64,000 bases of DNA, from assembly GCA_963750895.1 (NCBI GenBank), contig CAVVSD010000006.1:1054001-1118000 (forward strand), in the 5' to 3' direction. Below are positions 8,617 through 17,144 of this stretch, one piece after another. The stretch is from CAVVSD01 sp963750895. Its GTDB lineage: Bacteria; Actinomycetota; Thermoleophilia; Solirubrobacterales; Solirubrobacteraceae. The translations under genes and the position numbers were made by a program. The notes under the pieces are model-generated. The model was not told where the DNA came from. It did not search any database and was given only the letters and a program-made list of their open reading frames with translations. The first letter of the stretch is position 1. Every line of letters begins with the position of its first letter.

Positions 8617-9078
8617 ATGGGATCCCTGCGACTCACGACGACGCTGCAGGCGCGCGGTCCTGCAGCAGCGGTCGTCCTCGACGACGAGCAGGTCGCTGCC
8701 ATCGGGGAGGGCGCGAAGCGCTTCCCGGTGGCGGCGACGATCGGCGACTACACCTGGCGCACGACGGTCACGCGCATGGGCGGGGAGTTCCTGCTCGGGA
8801 TGAACAAGGACGTCCGCAAGGGCGCGGGCGCGGAGGCGGGTGACACCGTCGACGTGCTCATCGAGCTCGACGAGGCGCCGCGCGAGGTCGAGGTCCCCGA
8901 GGCGCTGAGCGCCGCGCTCGCGGGCGACACGGTCGCGAAGGAGAGGTACGACGCCCTGGCCTACACGCACCGCAAGGAGTTCGCGCGGTGGATCGCGGAG
9001 GCCAAGAAGGAGGAGACCCGCGACCGGCGCGTCGTGCAGGCGCTCGAGATGCTCCGGGAGGGCAGGACGCGGAGCTAG
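8617..9078 (+). CDS. DUF1905 / YdeI-OmpD-associated family protein
   Basis: 153 aa. N-terminal DUF1905-type beta domain (LRLTTTLQARGP..., WRTTVTRMGGEFLLGMNKDVRKGAG) and C-terminal YdeI/OmdA helical domain (AYTHRKEFARWIAEAKKEETRDRRV..ALEML). These two-domain proteins are common in actinobacteria and have no established biochemical role. Close spacing to the methionine-synthase-like gene suggests one transcript. Confidence 0.8.
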   Translation: MGSLRLTTTLQARGPAAAVVLDDEQVAAIGEGAKRFPVAATIGDYTWRTTVTRMGGEFLLGMNKDVRKGAGAEAGDTVDVLIELDEAPREVEVPEALSAALAGDTVAKERYDALAYTHRKEFARWIAEAKKEETRDRRVVQALEMLREGRTRS

Positions 9079-9097
9079 GCCCGCGTCCCGCGCCGGG

Positions 9098-9277
9098 TCA
9101 GGCGGCGGCGTCGGCTTCGGGGCGCCAGGGCACGTCGTAGGGGCTGCCCTGGGATGCCGCGGCGGCCGCGCGCTTGCGCTCGTCCTTCCGGGCCTGCTTG
9201 ATGGCGCGCTTCTCGCGCACCTTGTTCTCGCGGTTGATCTTGGCCATCGTCGTCTTCTTCTTGCCGCTGGACGCCAT
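9098..9277 (-). CDS. small highly basic conserved protein, 59 aa
   Basis: The peptide begins MASSGKKKTTMAKINRENK and is mostly Lys, Arg and Glu in its first 40 residues, predicted as one charged helix, ending ...PYDVPWRPEADAAA. An internal Met at codon 11 (9247) is an alternative start that gives the form MAKINRENK usually seen in actinobacterial homologues. Function unknown; charge suggests nucleic-acid contact. The same strand is open upstream for 219 codons, but that extension is ordinary GC-rich shadow. Confidence 0.6.
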   Translation of the reverse strand: MASSGKKKTTMAKINRENKVREKRAIKQARKDERKRAAAAASQGSPYDVPWRPEADAAA

Positions 9278-9357
9278 GCGCCTCCGTCCGCTCGGTGAAT
9301 ACGGGCGCGTCGGTGACGCGCGGTCGCGGGACGCGGTGCCGGGGGCACGGGTGCGAA

Positions 9358-9405
9358 ACGCTGGCAGCCGACCCGACATTCGGGTCGACTGATTGCTTCC
9401 AGCGT
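9358..9405 (-). terminator. nested hairpin downstream of the MFS gene
   Basis: Inner perfect inverted repeat GACCCGA-CAT-TCGGGTC (9370-9386), enclosed by an outer perfect 7-bp pair ACGCTGG (9358-9364) and CCAGCGT (9399-9405). It starts 21 nt beyond the MFS stop on the minus strand and is followed there by GTTTCG. A terminator is the simplest reading; a bidirectional operator for the small gene at 9277 is the alternative. Confidence 0.5.
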
Positions 9406-9425
9406 AGCCAGGTGGGCAGTCGGAC

Positions 9426-10971
9426 TCAGATCGGCGACGCTGCCGCGTCCGCGCGCAGGGTCTCGGGACCGTGCTGGGCGACCGCGGTCCGGCGTGTCGT
9501 CCGCCCGTCGGGAAGGCGCCGCAGGACGAGCAGCGCCCCGGCGAGCGCGACGACCGCGGCGGCGCTGAGCCCGATGCCCAGCGCGTCGGTGAACGCGCGC
9601 GACGCCTGCTCGGCGAGCTCCTGTCCGGGCACGCCACCGAGGCGCTGCGCCACGGCGTGCGCGGCGCCGACCGACTCGGCGGCGGGGCCGTCGGGCATGT
9701 CGCGGGCGTAGGCGCTGCCGATGATCGAGCCGATGACGGCGACGCCCAGCGCGCCACCGACCTGGCGCGTCACGTCGCTCATCGCGGAGCCGACGCCCGC
9801 CTTCGCGTCCGGCACCGCGCTCATGACCGACTCCGTCGCGGGCGCCATCGCGGCGCCCATGGCCAGCGCGAGGAAGAACGTCACGACGCCGAGCAGCACG
9901 GCAGCCATGTCCGTGGTCCAGACCAGGCTCGTGCAGAGCACGGCGGCGACGCCGAACAGGCCGCCGGCGATCACGCGAGCCCGTCCGTAGCGCACCGACA
10001 GCTTGTTCGAGGCGCCGGAGCCCACGACGAGCCCCAGTGCCAGCGGGATCATGCACGCGCCCGCCTGCAGCGCGCTGTAGCCGTGCGCGAACTGCAGGTA
10101 CTGCGTGAACGCGAAGACCGAGCCCATCATCGCGAAGAAGACGAGTCCGACGCCGACGGACGCCACCGTGAACCGGGCATCGCGGAAGAAGCCGAGCGGG
10201 AGCATGGGATCGGGGACGCGGCGCTCCCACGCCACGAAGCCGGCGGCGAGCACGGCCGACGCGGCGAAGCAGGCGAGGACGAGCGGATCCGTCCATCCGC
10301 GGGGCGTCGCCTCGATGATCCCGTAGATCAGCGTGACGAGCATCGCGATGGAGAGGCCGGTTCCCGGCAGGTCGAACGCGCCGGGCTTCGCGTCGCGGCT
10401 CTCCGGCACGAGGAAGAAGCCCGGCGACGAGGGCCACGACGACGATGGGGACGTTGAGCCAGAAGACCGAGCTCCACGAGAACCACTCCAGGAGCAGGCC
10501 GCCGACGAAGGGGCCGAGGCCGATCCCGACGCCCGCGATGGCGGACCAGATGCCGATCGCCTTCCCACGCTCCTCGCGCGGGAACACGTCGATGATCACC
10601 GACAGGGTCGCGGGCATGATCATCGCGCCGCCGATGCCCATGAGCGCACGGAGGGCGATGAGCTGATCGGCGTTCTGCGCGAACGCGGCGAGGACGCTCG
10701 CCACGCCGAACACGCCGAGCCCCGCCTGGAGCGCCCGCTTGCGGCCGAACCGATCCCCGAGCGTGCCCATCGTGAGCAGCACGCCCGCGAAGGCGAGCAG
10801 ATACGAGTCGACGATCCACTGCAGCGTCGAGCCGGTGGCCTCGAAGTGCGTCTGCAGACTCGGCAGCGCGACGTTCAGGACCGTGTTGTCCAGCCCGATG
10901 ATGAGCAGGCTCAGCGACAGCACGCCGAGCGTCTTCCACCGGTTGGCCTGGATGGTGGTGCGGGATCGCAT
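9426..10971 (-). CDS. DHA2-family MFS drug:H+ antiporter, interrupted by a 1-nt frameshift
   Basis: Reads as a 14-TM EmrB/QacA-type exporter of about 514 aa. The N-terminal part (MRSRTTIQANRWKT..., LDNTVLNVALPSL, GDRFGRKRALQ) starts at 10971; the C-terminal part continues in another frame from GFFLVPESRDAKPG. The shift is at 10420-10422, where one extra G:C pair in a CCC run breaks the join VVVALVAG|FFLVPE. Removing one base restores full length. It lies 11 nt after an alpha/beta hydrolase gene and is probably co-transcribed from the operator-controlled promoter at about 11.93 kb. Substrate unknown, perhaps a compound also handled by the hydrolase. Confidence 0.8.
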
Positions 10972-10982
10972 CGTGACTCCTC

Positions 10983-11900
10983 TCAGGGGTGGGGGACGAG
11001 GCCGGCGACGAGGCGCCCGACGGCGGGCGCATCGGCGAGCCAGGGGTGGTGCCAGGCGCCGGGGACGATCTCGACGCGCGCGTGGGGCATCAGATCGGCA
11101 GCTCGGCGCACGACCTCCGGGCCGCCGAGCGGCTCGTCGGCGCCGAAGACGAACAGGACGGGAACGTCGAGCGCTCGCAGCTCGTCGTCGCCGATCACGC
11201 AGGTGGCCCGCGGCCTGCCGCCGGGCCGCATCGACGCCTGGAACAGCGCGGCGACCGACCCCGCGTAGCCCGGGAGACGCCCGGCGGCGTGGTACAGCGC
11301 GACGATCTCGGGGTGCTCGGGCAACCGTGCGTCGGTCTTCGCGAGCATGCGGCCCGTGGCGTCCGGGCTGGGAGCGGGGATCCGGGCCAGCAGCTGCCCG
11401 AGCCCGGGGACGCTGAGCAGCCGCATGGGCGGCTGCGGGCGCACGCCGGGGAGGGACACCCCGGGCATGCCGAGCGCCGCGACGGCGCTGACGCGCCCCG
11501 GTGAGGCGATCGCCGTCCAGAGCGCCCACGCGGCGCCACCGGAGCTGCCGACGATCGGCACGCGCTCGAGACCGAGCGCGTCGAGCGAGGCCGTCAGCAG
11601 CTCGACCGCCTGACCGCGAAGGTCTCCCGCCGTCCGGTCGAACGGGCCGCTCAGACCCGCGCCGGGACGGTCGAGGACGATCGTGCGGTAGCCGCGGAGC
11701 TCGGGCACGAGCGGCGCCCATGCTCCGGCGACCGCGCCGTCGCCGGGCACGAGCACGATCGGCGGGCCGTCGCCGCTCTCCAGGACCCGGACGGTGCGGC
11801 CCCCGACGTCGAGGCTGTGCTCGGCGACCGTGACGCCGTAGCGGGCGAAGGCGGCGTCCTCGGCGAGCCGGAACGCCGTGACAGGATCTCTCTCGGGCAT
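10983..11900 (-). CDS. alpha/beta hydrolase
   Basis: 305 aa. Canonical fold landmarks in order: IVLVPGDGAVAGAW (oxyanion-hole loop), TIVLDRPGAGLSG, nucleophile elbow GSSGG, the acid region LFVFGADEPLG, and the catalytic His in PGAWHHPWLAD near residue 288. An intact Ser-Asp-His triad is therefore likely. First gene of a two-gene unit with the DHA2 transporter. The upstream region carries the TCAGGG-N5-CCCTGA operator also found before the second hydrolase operon at 14.1 kb. Confidence 0.85.
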   Translation of the reverse strand: MPERDPVTAFRLAEDAAFARYGVTVAEHSLDVGGRTVRVLESGDGPPIVLVPGDGAVAGAWAPLVPELRGYRTIVLDRPGAGLSGPFDRTAGDLRGQAVELLTASLDALGLERVPIVGSSGGAAWALWTAIASPGRVSAVAALGMPGVSLPGVRPQPPMRLLSVPGLGQLLARIPAPSPDATGRMLAKTDARLPEHPEIVALYHAAGRLPGYAGSVAALFQASMRPGGRPRATCVIGDDELRALDVPVLFVFGADEPLGGPEVVRRAADLMPHARVEIVPGAWHHPWLADAPAVGRLVAGLVPHP

Positions 11901-11934
11901 GGGGGCAGACTCGCGCCGCCGCGCGTCCCGTACA

Positions 11935-11951
11935 TCAGGGACTCACCCTGA
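11935..11951. promoter_or_regulatory. operator TCAGGG-N5-CCCTGA, copy 1
   Basis: A perfect 6-5-6 inverted repeat 35 nt upstream of the hydrolase ATG at 11900. On the minus strand it is followed by CCCTGATGTACGGG, and the whole block of about 30 nt is nearly identical to copy 2 at 14119-14135. The geometry (dyad abutting a possible -10, TGATGT) suggests a LuxR/NarL-type activator or repressor site. The adjacent LuxR-type remnant is the natural candidate regulator. Confidence 0.65.
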
Positions 11952-11989
11952 GCCGACCCCCCGGTCTATGCTCGCGCTCCCCCCTCCCG

Positions 11990-12612
11990 CGAGCTGCCGT
12001 ACGCGGTCTGGGTGGAGGCGATGGACGCCTACGTCGCCTCGCAGGAGCTGGACGCGTCGTCGGAGCTGCTCGACGGCGCGGGATCGGTCCTTCCTGCACT
12101 GCGCAGGCAGGGCGCGGCCGGCGACGCCGGGGTCGGCGACGAGCGCCATCGCGCACATCGCGCGATGACGACCTCGTGCGGGACGCGGGCGGATGGGACC
12201 TGTCGCGGATCCCCGCCCGCTGGAGCGTCCCGGCCGCCGACGCGATGGTGGCGTCGCGCGGGAGCCCGGCGACGTCGCGGCGCTCCGCAGGGCGGAGGCG
12301 GTCTTCGACGCCGGGGGCATGGACCGCGATCGGGGCCAGGCGAGGCTCGAGCTGCGGCGGCTCGGCGCACGGACCGAACCGCGCGGGCCGACGGCCACGG
12401 GAGTCGGCGGGCTCGACGCGCTCTCGCGGCGTGAGCGCGAGATCGCCGAGCTGGTCACGGCCCGCAAGACCAACCGCGAGATCGCCGGTGAGCTCTTCCT
12501 GAGCGAGAAGACCGTCGAGACGCACCTGCGCAACGTCTTCGCGAAGCTCGGCGTGTCATCGCGCGTGCACGTCGCTCGCATGGTCGAGGGCGAGACACGG
12601 GGCGGGCCCTAG
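11990..12612 (+). pseudogene. remnant of an AAA-ATPase/LuxR-family regulator
   Basis: The left end reads LPYAVWVEAMDAYVASQELD and later GVGDERHRAHRA, both typical of the ATPase part of large (about 900 aa) AAA_16-LuxR regulators. The right end, in another frame (12193-12612), reads RAEAVFDAGGMDRDRGQ, then a full LuxR helix-turn-helix (LSRREREIAELVTARKTNRE, LFLSEKTVETHLRNVFAKLG). The Walker motifs and the whole TPR region are missing and the frames do not connect, so at least one large deletion plus shifts occurred. Its stop overlaps the convergent 80-aa gene in a CTAG. Confidence 0.75.
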
Positions 12613-12851
12613 GGGATCTCGACGTCCCGGATGCGAGCGACCCGCGTCCGCGACCGCAGGTACCTGGGCAGCAGCGCCAGTGCTGAGCCCGCGTCCTCGG
12701 CGTCGACCCGCCACCAGAGCTCGTGGCCGCCCGCGAGGCAGCTCGACGGCGCCTGGGTGTGGCGCAGCGGGCTGTCGAAGCCGATCCAGGCCGCGAACGT
12801 CGCGGCGCAGTCGGCCGGCGCGTGCTCGTTGCGCAGGAGGAACGAGGGCAC
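12609..12851 (-). CDS. conserved small protein of unknown function, 80 aa
   Basis: GTG start at 12851, 5 nt after the stop of the membrane hydrolase on the same strand, so probably the second gene of that operon. The peptide has a compact alpha/beta look: MPSFLLRNEHAPADC..., GGHELWWRVDA, ALALLPRYLRSRTRVARIRD. The pattern of a conserved GGH-x-WW and a terminal VxxVEIP-like strand recalls small actinobacterial proteins that lack a named function. I cannot assign a role. Confidence 0.55.
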   Translation of the reverse strand: MPSFLLRNEHAPADCAATFAAWIGFDSPLRHTQAPSSCLAGGHELWWRVDAEDAGSALALLPRYLRSRTRVARIRDVEIP

Positions 12852-12856
12852 CGCGC

Positions 12857-14083
12857 TCACCTCAGCGAGCCGTCGAGGAACGCCAGCACCCGCTGTGCGT
12901 ACTCGCGGGGCATCGTGTCGATCCCGGCCGTGTGGCCTCCGCGCGGCACCTCCCAGTCCTGGACGGGCCCGCGCGCGGCGGCGAGGTACTCCGGGGTCTT
13001 GGCGTCCACCTCGCCGCGCGCGGCGTGGATGAGCAGGATCGGGCGCGGGGCGATGCGCGGGATGTAGGTCGTCAGGTCCGACGGCGGGGCGTGACCGGAG
13101 AAGACGGCGAGGGAGCCCGTCTTCAACGCGAACGTCGGCGCGCCGATGACCTTGTTCAGGGCCGACTGGTCGGCGAGCTCCTCGCTGAAGACTCGCGCGC
13201 CTGCGCCGTCGGACACCACGGCGGCCAGGCCCCGCGTGTCCGCCGCGGTCTGCAGCATCATCTCGCCGCCGACCGAGAGGCCGAGGCCGGCGATCCGCTC
13301 CGGGTCCACGTCGTCGCGGTCCTGGAGGAACCTGACGCCCGCCCGGATGTCCTCGTCGAACGTCCAGCCGAAGCCGTGCGGGTCGCCGTCGCTGGCGCCC
13401 TCGCCGCGACGGTCGACCAGGAGGACGCCGTAGCCGGCGCGGGCCAGGTAGCGAGCGTGCTTCTGGGCCTTCGCCCTGCCCGGGTAGACCATGACCGCCG
13501 CGCCGTTGCGCGAGGGGATGTACCAGCCGTGGAGGTCGAGCCCGTCGGCGGTGTGGAGGGTGATGTCCTCGTACGGGACCCCGAGGTGGGCGGCCGGGAT
13601 CTCGGCGCGCGTGATGTGGGTCACGCCGTAGGCCAGCAGGACGGGCCCGACGAGCAGGAAGACGCCCACGGCGCCGGCGGTCGCGCCGAGCGCGCGCCGC
13701 GACCAGCGCCAGGCGCGCGGGCCGGTGCGGCGCCGCGACGTCCAGAGGACGGTCGCGCTCACGCCGATGAGCACGATGCCTGCGAGCCCCGCCGCGAGGC
13801 CGGTGAAGTCGTCGCCGGACAGCCCGGTCGCACCCCAGTAGAAGACGGCCTCGGCGGCGAGCGCGACGCCGAAGAGCCCGAGCGCGATGCCTGCGGCCGC
13901 GGCGACGCCGGGGCGGAGGCGCGGCCAGGCCCACGCGGCGAGCGCGAGGAGCGCGATCGGCACGAGGCCGGACACGAGGTGGTCGGCGGCCGACGTCCCG
14001 GCCGTCGGCTGGAGGAACGAGTCGTCGGCCACGTGGAGCGCCATGACGCCGAGCGCGGCCTGGGCGATGCGGTCAGTGGACAT
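12857..14083 (-). CDS. alpha/beta hydrolase with N-terminal membrane domain
   Basis: 408 aa from the ATG at 14083. The first 150 residues contain four to five hydrophobic segments (for example SGLVPIALLALAAWAW, GIVLIGVSATVLW). A hydrolase domain follows: LHGWYIPSRNGAAVMVYPG, VDRRGEGASDGDP, nucleophile elbow GLSVGGEM, acid region ILLIHAARGEVD and His in PRGGHTAGID. The catalytic domain probably faces the outside or the membrane surface. It shares a promoter/operator block with the 10.98 kb hydrolase and is followed by the 80-aa gene. Confidence 0.8.
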   Translation of the reverse strand: MSTDRIAQAALGVMALHVADDSFLQPTAGTSAADHLVSGLVPIALLALAAWAWPRLRPGVAAAAGIALGLFGVALAAEAVFYWGATGLSGDDFTGLAAGLAGIVLIGVSATVLWTSRRRTGPRAWRWSRRALGATAGAVGVFLLVGPVLLAYGVTHITRAEIPAAHLGVPYEDITLHTADGLDLHGWYIPSRNGAAVMVYPGRAKAQKHARYLARAGYGVLLVDRRGEGASDGDPHGFGWTFDEDIRAGVRFLQDRDDVDPERIAGLGLSVGGEMMLQTAADTRGLAAVVSDGAGARVFSEELADQSALNKVIGAPTFALKTGSLAVFSGHAPPSDLTTYIPRIAPRPILLIHAARGEVDAKTPEYLAAARGPVQDWEVPRGGHTAGIDTMPREYAQRVLAFLDGSLR

Positions 14084-14118
14084 GAGGGAGAGCCTCCGCT
14101 CAGCGGGCTCCCCGTACA

Positions 14119-14135
14119 TCAGGGACGCCCCCTGA
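14119..14135. promoter_or_regulatory. operator TCAGGG-N5-CCCTGA, copy 2
   Basis: Second perfect 6-5-6 inverted repeat, 36 nt upstream of the ATG at 14083 and 22 nt before the divergent truncated-hemoglobin start. On the minus strand the flank CCCTGATGTACGGG is identical to copy 1. Similar spacing to the start codon in both copies supports a shared promoter architecture rather than chance. Confidence 0.65.
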
Positions 14136-14144
14136 ACCGAGTCC

Positions 14145-14150
14145 TAGGGT
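14145..14150 (+). promoter_or_regulatory. TAGGGT -10 element, leaderless start of the hemoglobin gene
   Basis: TAGGGT sits 6 nt before the GTG at 14157 and no Shine-Dalgarno sequence is present. It lies only 9 nt from operator copy 2, so a factor bound there could control both directions. Confidence 0.4.
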
Positions 14151-14156
14151 GTCGGT

Positions 14157-14603
14157 GTGGCCGCACTGCACGACATCGAGACCCGCGAGGACTGCGAGCG
14201 GCTCGTGCGCGCGTTCTACGGGCGTGCGCTCGAGGACCCGATCATCGGGTGGCTCTTCGTCGACATCGCCAAGCTCGACCTCGAGGAGCACGTGCCGCAG
14301 ATCACGTCGTTCTGGGAGACGATCCTGCTCGGCGCGCAGTCCTACAGCGGCGGAGCCTTCCGGCCACACGCGGCGCTGCACATGAAGGCGCGGCTGCGGG
14401 CGGGGCACTTCGAGCGCTGGCTCGCGCTCTGGCGGGAGACCGTGGACGAGCTGTTCGCCGGTGAGCGAGCGGAGCTGGCCAAGTCGCACGCCCTGCGCGT
14501 CGCCCGCGCGTTCCACGCGCGGCTCGAGGCGATGCCGGTCCCGGAGGAGCTGGGACCGGCGCCGACGGGCCTGACGGTCACCCGTCACGGCCCGACGGGA
14601 TGA
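14157..14603 (+). CDS. group III truncated hemoglobin
   Basis: 148 aa. Reads as a 2-on-2 globin of the group III (trHbP/Ctb-like) type: FYGRALEDPIIGWLF in the B helix region, HVPQITSFWETILLG with the E-helix Trp, then FRPHAALHMK, which carries the proximal-side His, and FERWLALWRETVDELF. Such proteins bind heme and handle O2, NO or peroxide. GTG start. Its stop overlaps the ATG of the lactonase-like gene (ATGA at 14600), so the two are translationally coupled. Confidence 0.8.
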   Translation: MAALHDIETREDCERLVRAFYGRALEDPIIGWLFVDIAKLDLEEHVPQITSFWETILLGAQSYSGGAFRPHAALHMKARLRAGHFERWLALWRETVDELFAGERAELAKSHALRVARAFHARLEAMPVPEELGPAPTGLTVTRHGPTG

Positions 14604-15470
14604 GTCCGGGCGTCCCGGGCGGTCTCACGGACATGCACACGCTGAAGGACGGGCTCGTCATGGGCGAGTCGCCGCGCTGGCACGACGGCCGGCTGTGGCT
14701 GTCGGACTGGGGGACGGGCGAGATCCTCGCGCTCGACGACGCGGGCGATGCCGAGGTCATGGCGCGCCTGCCCGGGCTGCCGTTCTGCTTCGACTTCCTC
14801 CCCGACGGGCGCCTGCTCGTCGTGTCGGGGCGCGAGGGCCTGCTGCTGCGCCACGAGCCCGACGGCTCGGTCGTCACCCACGCCGACCTGACCGGGCTCG
14901 CGCCGCCGCCGTGGAACGACATCGTGGTGGACGCGGGCGGCAACGCGTACGTCGGCTGCACCGGCTTCGACTTCCCGGGCGCGGAGTTCGCACCCGGCCT
15001 GATGGCGTGCGTGACGCCCGGCGGCGCGGTGCGCGAGGTGGCCGACGGCGTCAGCGTTCCCCAACGGCGTCGCGATCACGCCGGACGGCGCGACCCTCGT
15101 GCTGGCCGAGTCCTACGGCACGTGCCTCACGGCCTGGGACATCGGTCCCGGCGGCGGGCTCTCCGGCCGCCGCGTGTGGGCGGATCTCGGCGACGGCGTG
15201 CCGGACGGCATCTGCTGCGACGCCGAGGGCGCGATCTGGTACGCCGACGTCCCGAACCGGCGCTGTGTCCGCGTGGCCGAGGGCGGCGAGGTCCTCGCGA
15301 CCGTCGACGTCGACCGCGGGTGCTTCGCGTGCATGCTCGGCGGCGCCGACGGCCGCACGCTGTACATCGTCGCGTCGGAGTGGCGCGGCCCCACGCAGGT
15401 CGCGGCGACGGCCGGCACGGGGCAGGTGCTCACGCTGCGCGCACCGGCCGCGCACGCCGGGCGGCCCTAG
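14600..15470 (+). CDS. SMP-30/gluconolactonase-like beta-propeller, interrupted by a 1-nt frameshift
   Basis: About 289 aa once the shift is corrected. The first part (LVMGESPRWHDGRLWLSDWG, GLPFCFDFLPDGRLLVVSG, PPPWNDIVVDAGGNAYVG) shows the SMP-30 metal site residues Glu (GESP) and Asn (WNDI). After an extra base at about 15053-15056 the frame changes to FPNGVAITPDGATLVLAES, then DLGDGVPDGICCDAEGAIW with the catalytic-metal Asp. Family members hydrolyse sugar lactones or organophosphates with Ca2+ or Zn2+. Coupled by ATGA to the hemoglobin gene. Confidence 0.8.
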
Positions 15471-15478
15471 CCGCCACG

Positions 15479-15500
15479 GGGTGTGGCGCAGACCACACCC
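15479..15500 (+). terminator. 8-bp stem hairpin after the SMP-30 gene
   Basis: GGGTGTGG, loop CGCAGA, CCACACCC: perfect pairing, 8 nt after the stop codon at 15468-15470. No T-run follows, as is usual in high-GC actinobacteria. An ATG at 15559 with AGAGGAAG before it reads MATTAPQQHATPP for a few codons but then runs into antisense of the permease; it may be the stub of a lost gene. Confidence 0.5.
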
Positions 15501-15624
15501 AGGGTGCCTGTCCGCCGGTCCGGTCCGCCGCGAAGCTCCTCATCAAGAGGAAGCCCAGATGGCCACCACTGCCCCGCAGCAGCACGCGACCCCGCCCGCG
15601 GCGGCACCGGCCGGCTCCGACCCC

Positions 15625-17068
15625 CTACAGCAGTCCCTGCGTCGTCGGCGCGTCCGCGGCGTCCTCCCCGCGCCGCAGCAGGGAGTGCACCCGGCCGTAG
15701 ACGACGTAGATGACGAGCCCCGCGACGAGCCACGCGATGAACCGCTCCCAGGTGACGAACTCGAGCTTCGTCATGAGGTAGATGCACAGCGCCGCGCCGA
15801 TGAGCGGGAAGACCGGGACGAACGGCACCCGGAACCCGCGCTCGAGGTCGGGCTGCGTGCGGCGCAGGACGATGATCCCGACGTTCACGATGAGGAACGC
15901 GAACAGCGTCCCGATGTTCACGAGCTTGGCGATCTCGCTGAGCGGGACGACGGCCGCGAGGGCGGCGACGAGCAGGCCGAACAGGAGGGTGATGCGCGCG
16001 GGCGTCTTGCGCCGGTTCAGCGTCGCCAGCGACCGCGGCAGCAGCCCGTCGCGGCACATCGCGAACGTGATCCGCGTCTGCCCGTAGAGGATCGTCAGCA
16101 CGACCGACGTGATCGCGATGAGCGCGCCGATCGACAGGAGGTTCGCGCTCCAGCCGAGCCCGCCGTGCTGCATCGCCTCCGTCAGCGGGGCCTCGGAGTC
16201 GGCGAGCGTGTCCGCCGGCGCGAGTCCCGTCGCGACGATGGCCACGAGGATGTAGAGCACCGTCGCGATCACGAGCGAGCCGACGATGGCGATCGGCAGG
16301 TCCCGGCGCGGGTCTGCGGCTCTCCTCGCCCGACGTCGAGACGGCGTCGAAGCCGATGTAGGCGAAGAAGATCAGCGCGGCGGCGTCGACCACGCCGTTC
16401 ATCCCGTGGGGCGCGAACGGGCTGAAGTTGTCCCCGTTGAAGGCGGTGACGCCCGCGACGACGAAGAAGACGAGGATCGCGAGCTTGAGGATCACCATGA
16501 CGGTGTTGGCCCGCGCGCTCTCCCGGACGCCGACCACGAGCAGCGCGGTGATCGCCAGGACGAGCACGACGGCCGGCAGGTTGATCGTGCCGCCCTCGCC
16601 CGGTGGCTGCGCGATCGCGTCGGGGAGCGAGATCCCGAACACGGAGTCGAGCAGGTTCTGCAGGTAGCCGCCCCAGCCGACCGCGACCGCGGCGACGGAG
16701 ACCCCGTACTCGAGGATGAGGTCCCATCCGATGATCCACGCCAGCAGCTCGCCCATCGTCGCGTAGGCGTACGTGTAGGCGGAGCCGGAGACCGGGATCG
16801 TCGACGCGAGCTCGGCGTAGGAGAGCGCGGAGAACACGCACGTCACGCCCGCGAGGAGGAACGACAGGACGATCGCCGGCCCTGAGTCGCCGATCGCCTC
16901 CCCGATGATCACGAAGATGCCGGTGCCGATGATCGCGCCCAGTCCGAGCGCGGTCAGGTCCAGGGTTCCGACGGACCGGTTCAGGCCTTGTTCGGACGTC
17001 GCATCGCCGGCGGATCCCGTCGGCTTGCGCGTGAACAGGCCACCCGGCGTGGGGGCGGCGGTTGCCAT
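15625..17068 (-). CDS. APC-superfamily amino-acid permease, interrupted by a 1-nt frameshift
   Basis: About 480 aa with 12 predicted TM segments. N-terminal part: LTALGLGAIIGTGIFVIIG, the APC signature in TM1, then SFLLAGVTCVFSALSYAELA and FFAYIGFDAVSTSGEESR. An extra A at about 16315 (plus-strand T) breaks the frame; removing it gives EESR-DPRRDLPIAIVGS joining directly to VIATVLYILVAIVATGL and on to the C-terminus. The sequence resembles cationic amino acid transporters (CAT/YfnA type). Single gene; no linked catabolic enzyme. Confidence 0.8.
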
Positions 17069-17144
17069 TCAACGGCGGTCCCCGAGGCGTCCGGGCGACA
17101 AACTCGCACTTCCCCCAGGTGTGGCGTGGGCGCGTGTTCCCCGC

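Noticed and set aside
15044..15100. True split of the SMP-30 gene into two proteins
   Set aside because: The second half has no start with a ribosome binding site at the junction and each half lacks part of the propeller; a single extra base explains it better.
15559..15625. Plus-strand start with AGAGGAAG and peptide MATTAPQQHATPP
   Set aside because: The frame immediately becomes antisense to the APC permease and shows no family; kept only as a possible stub.
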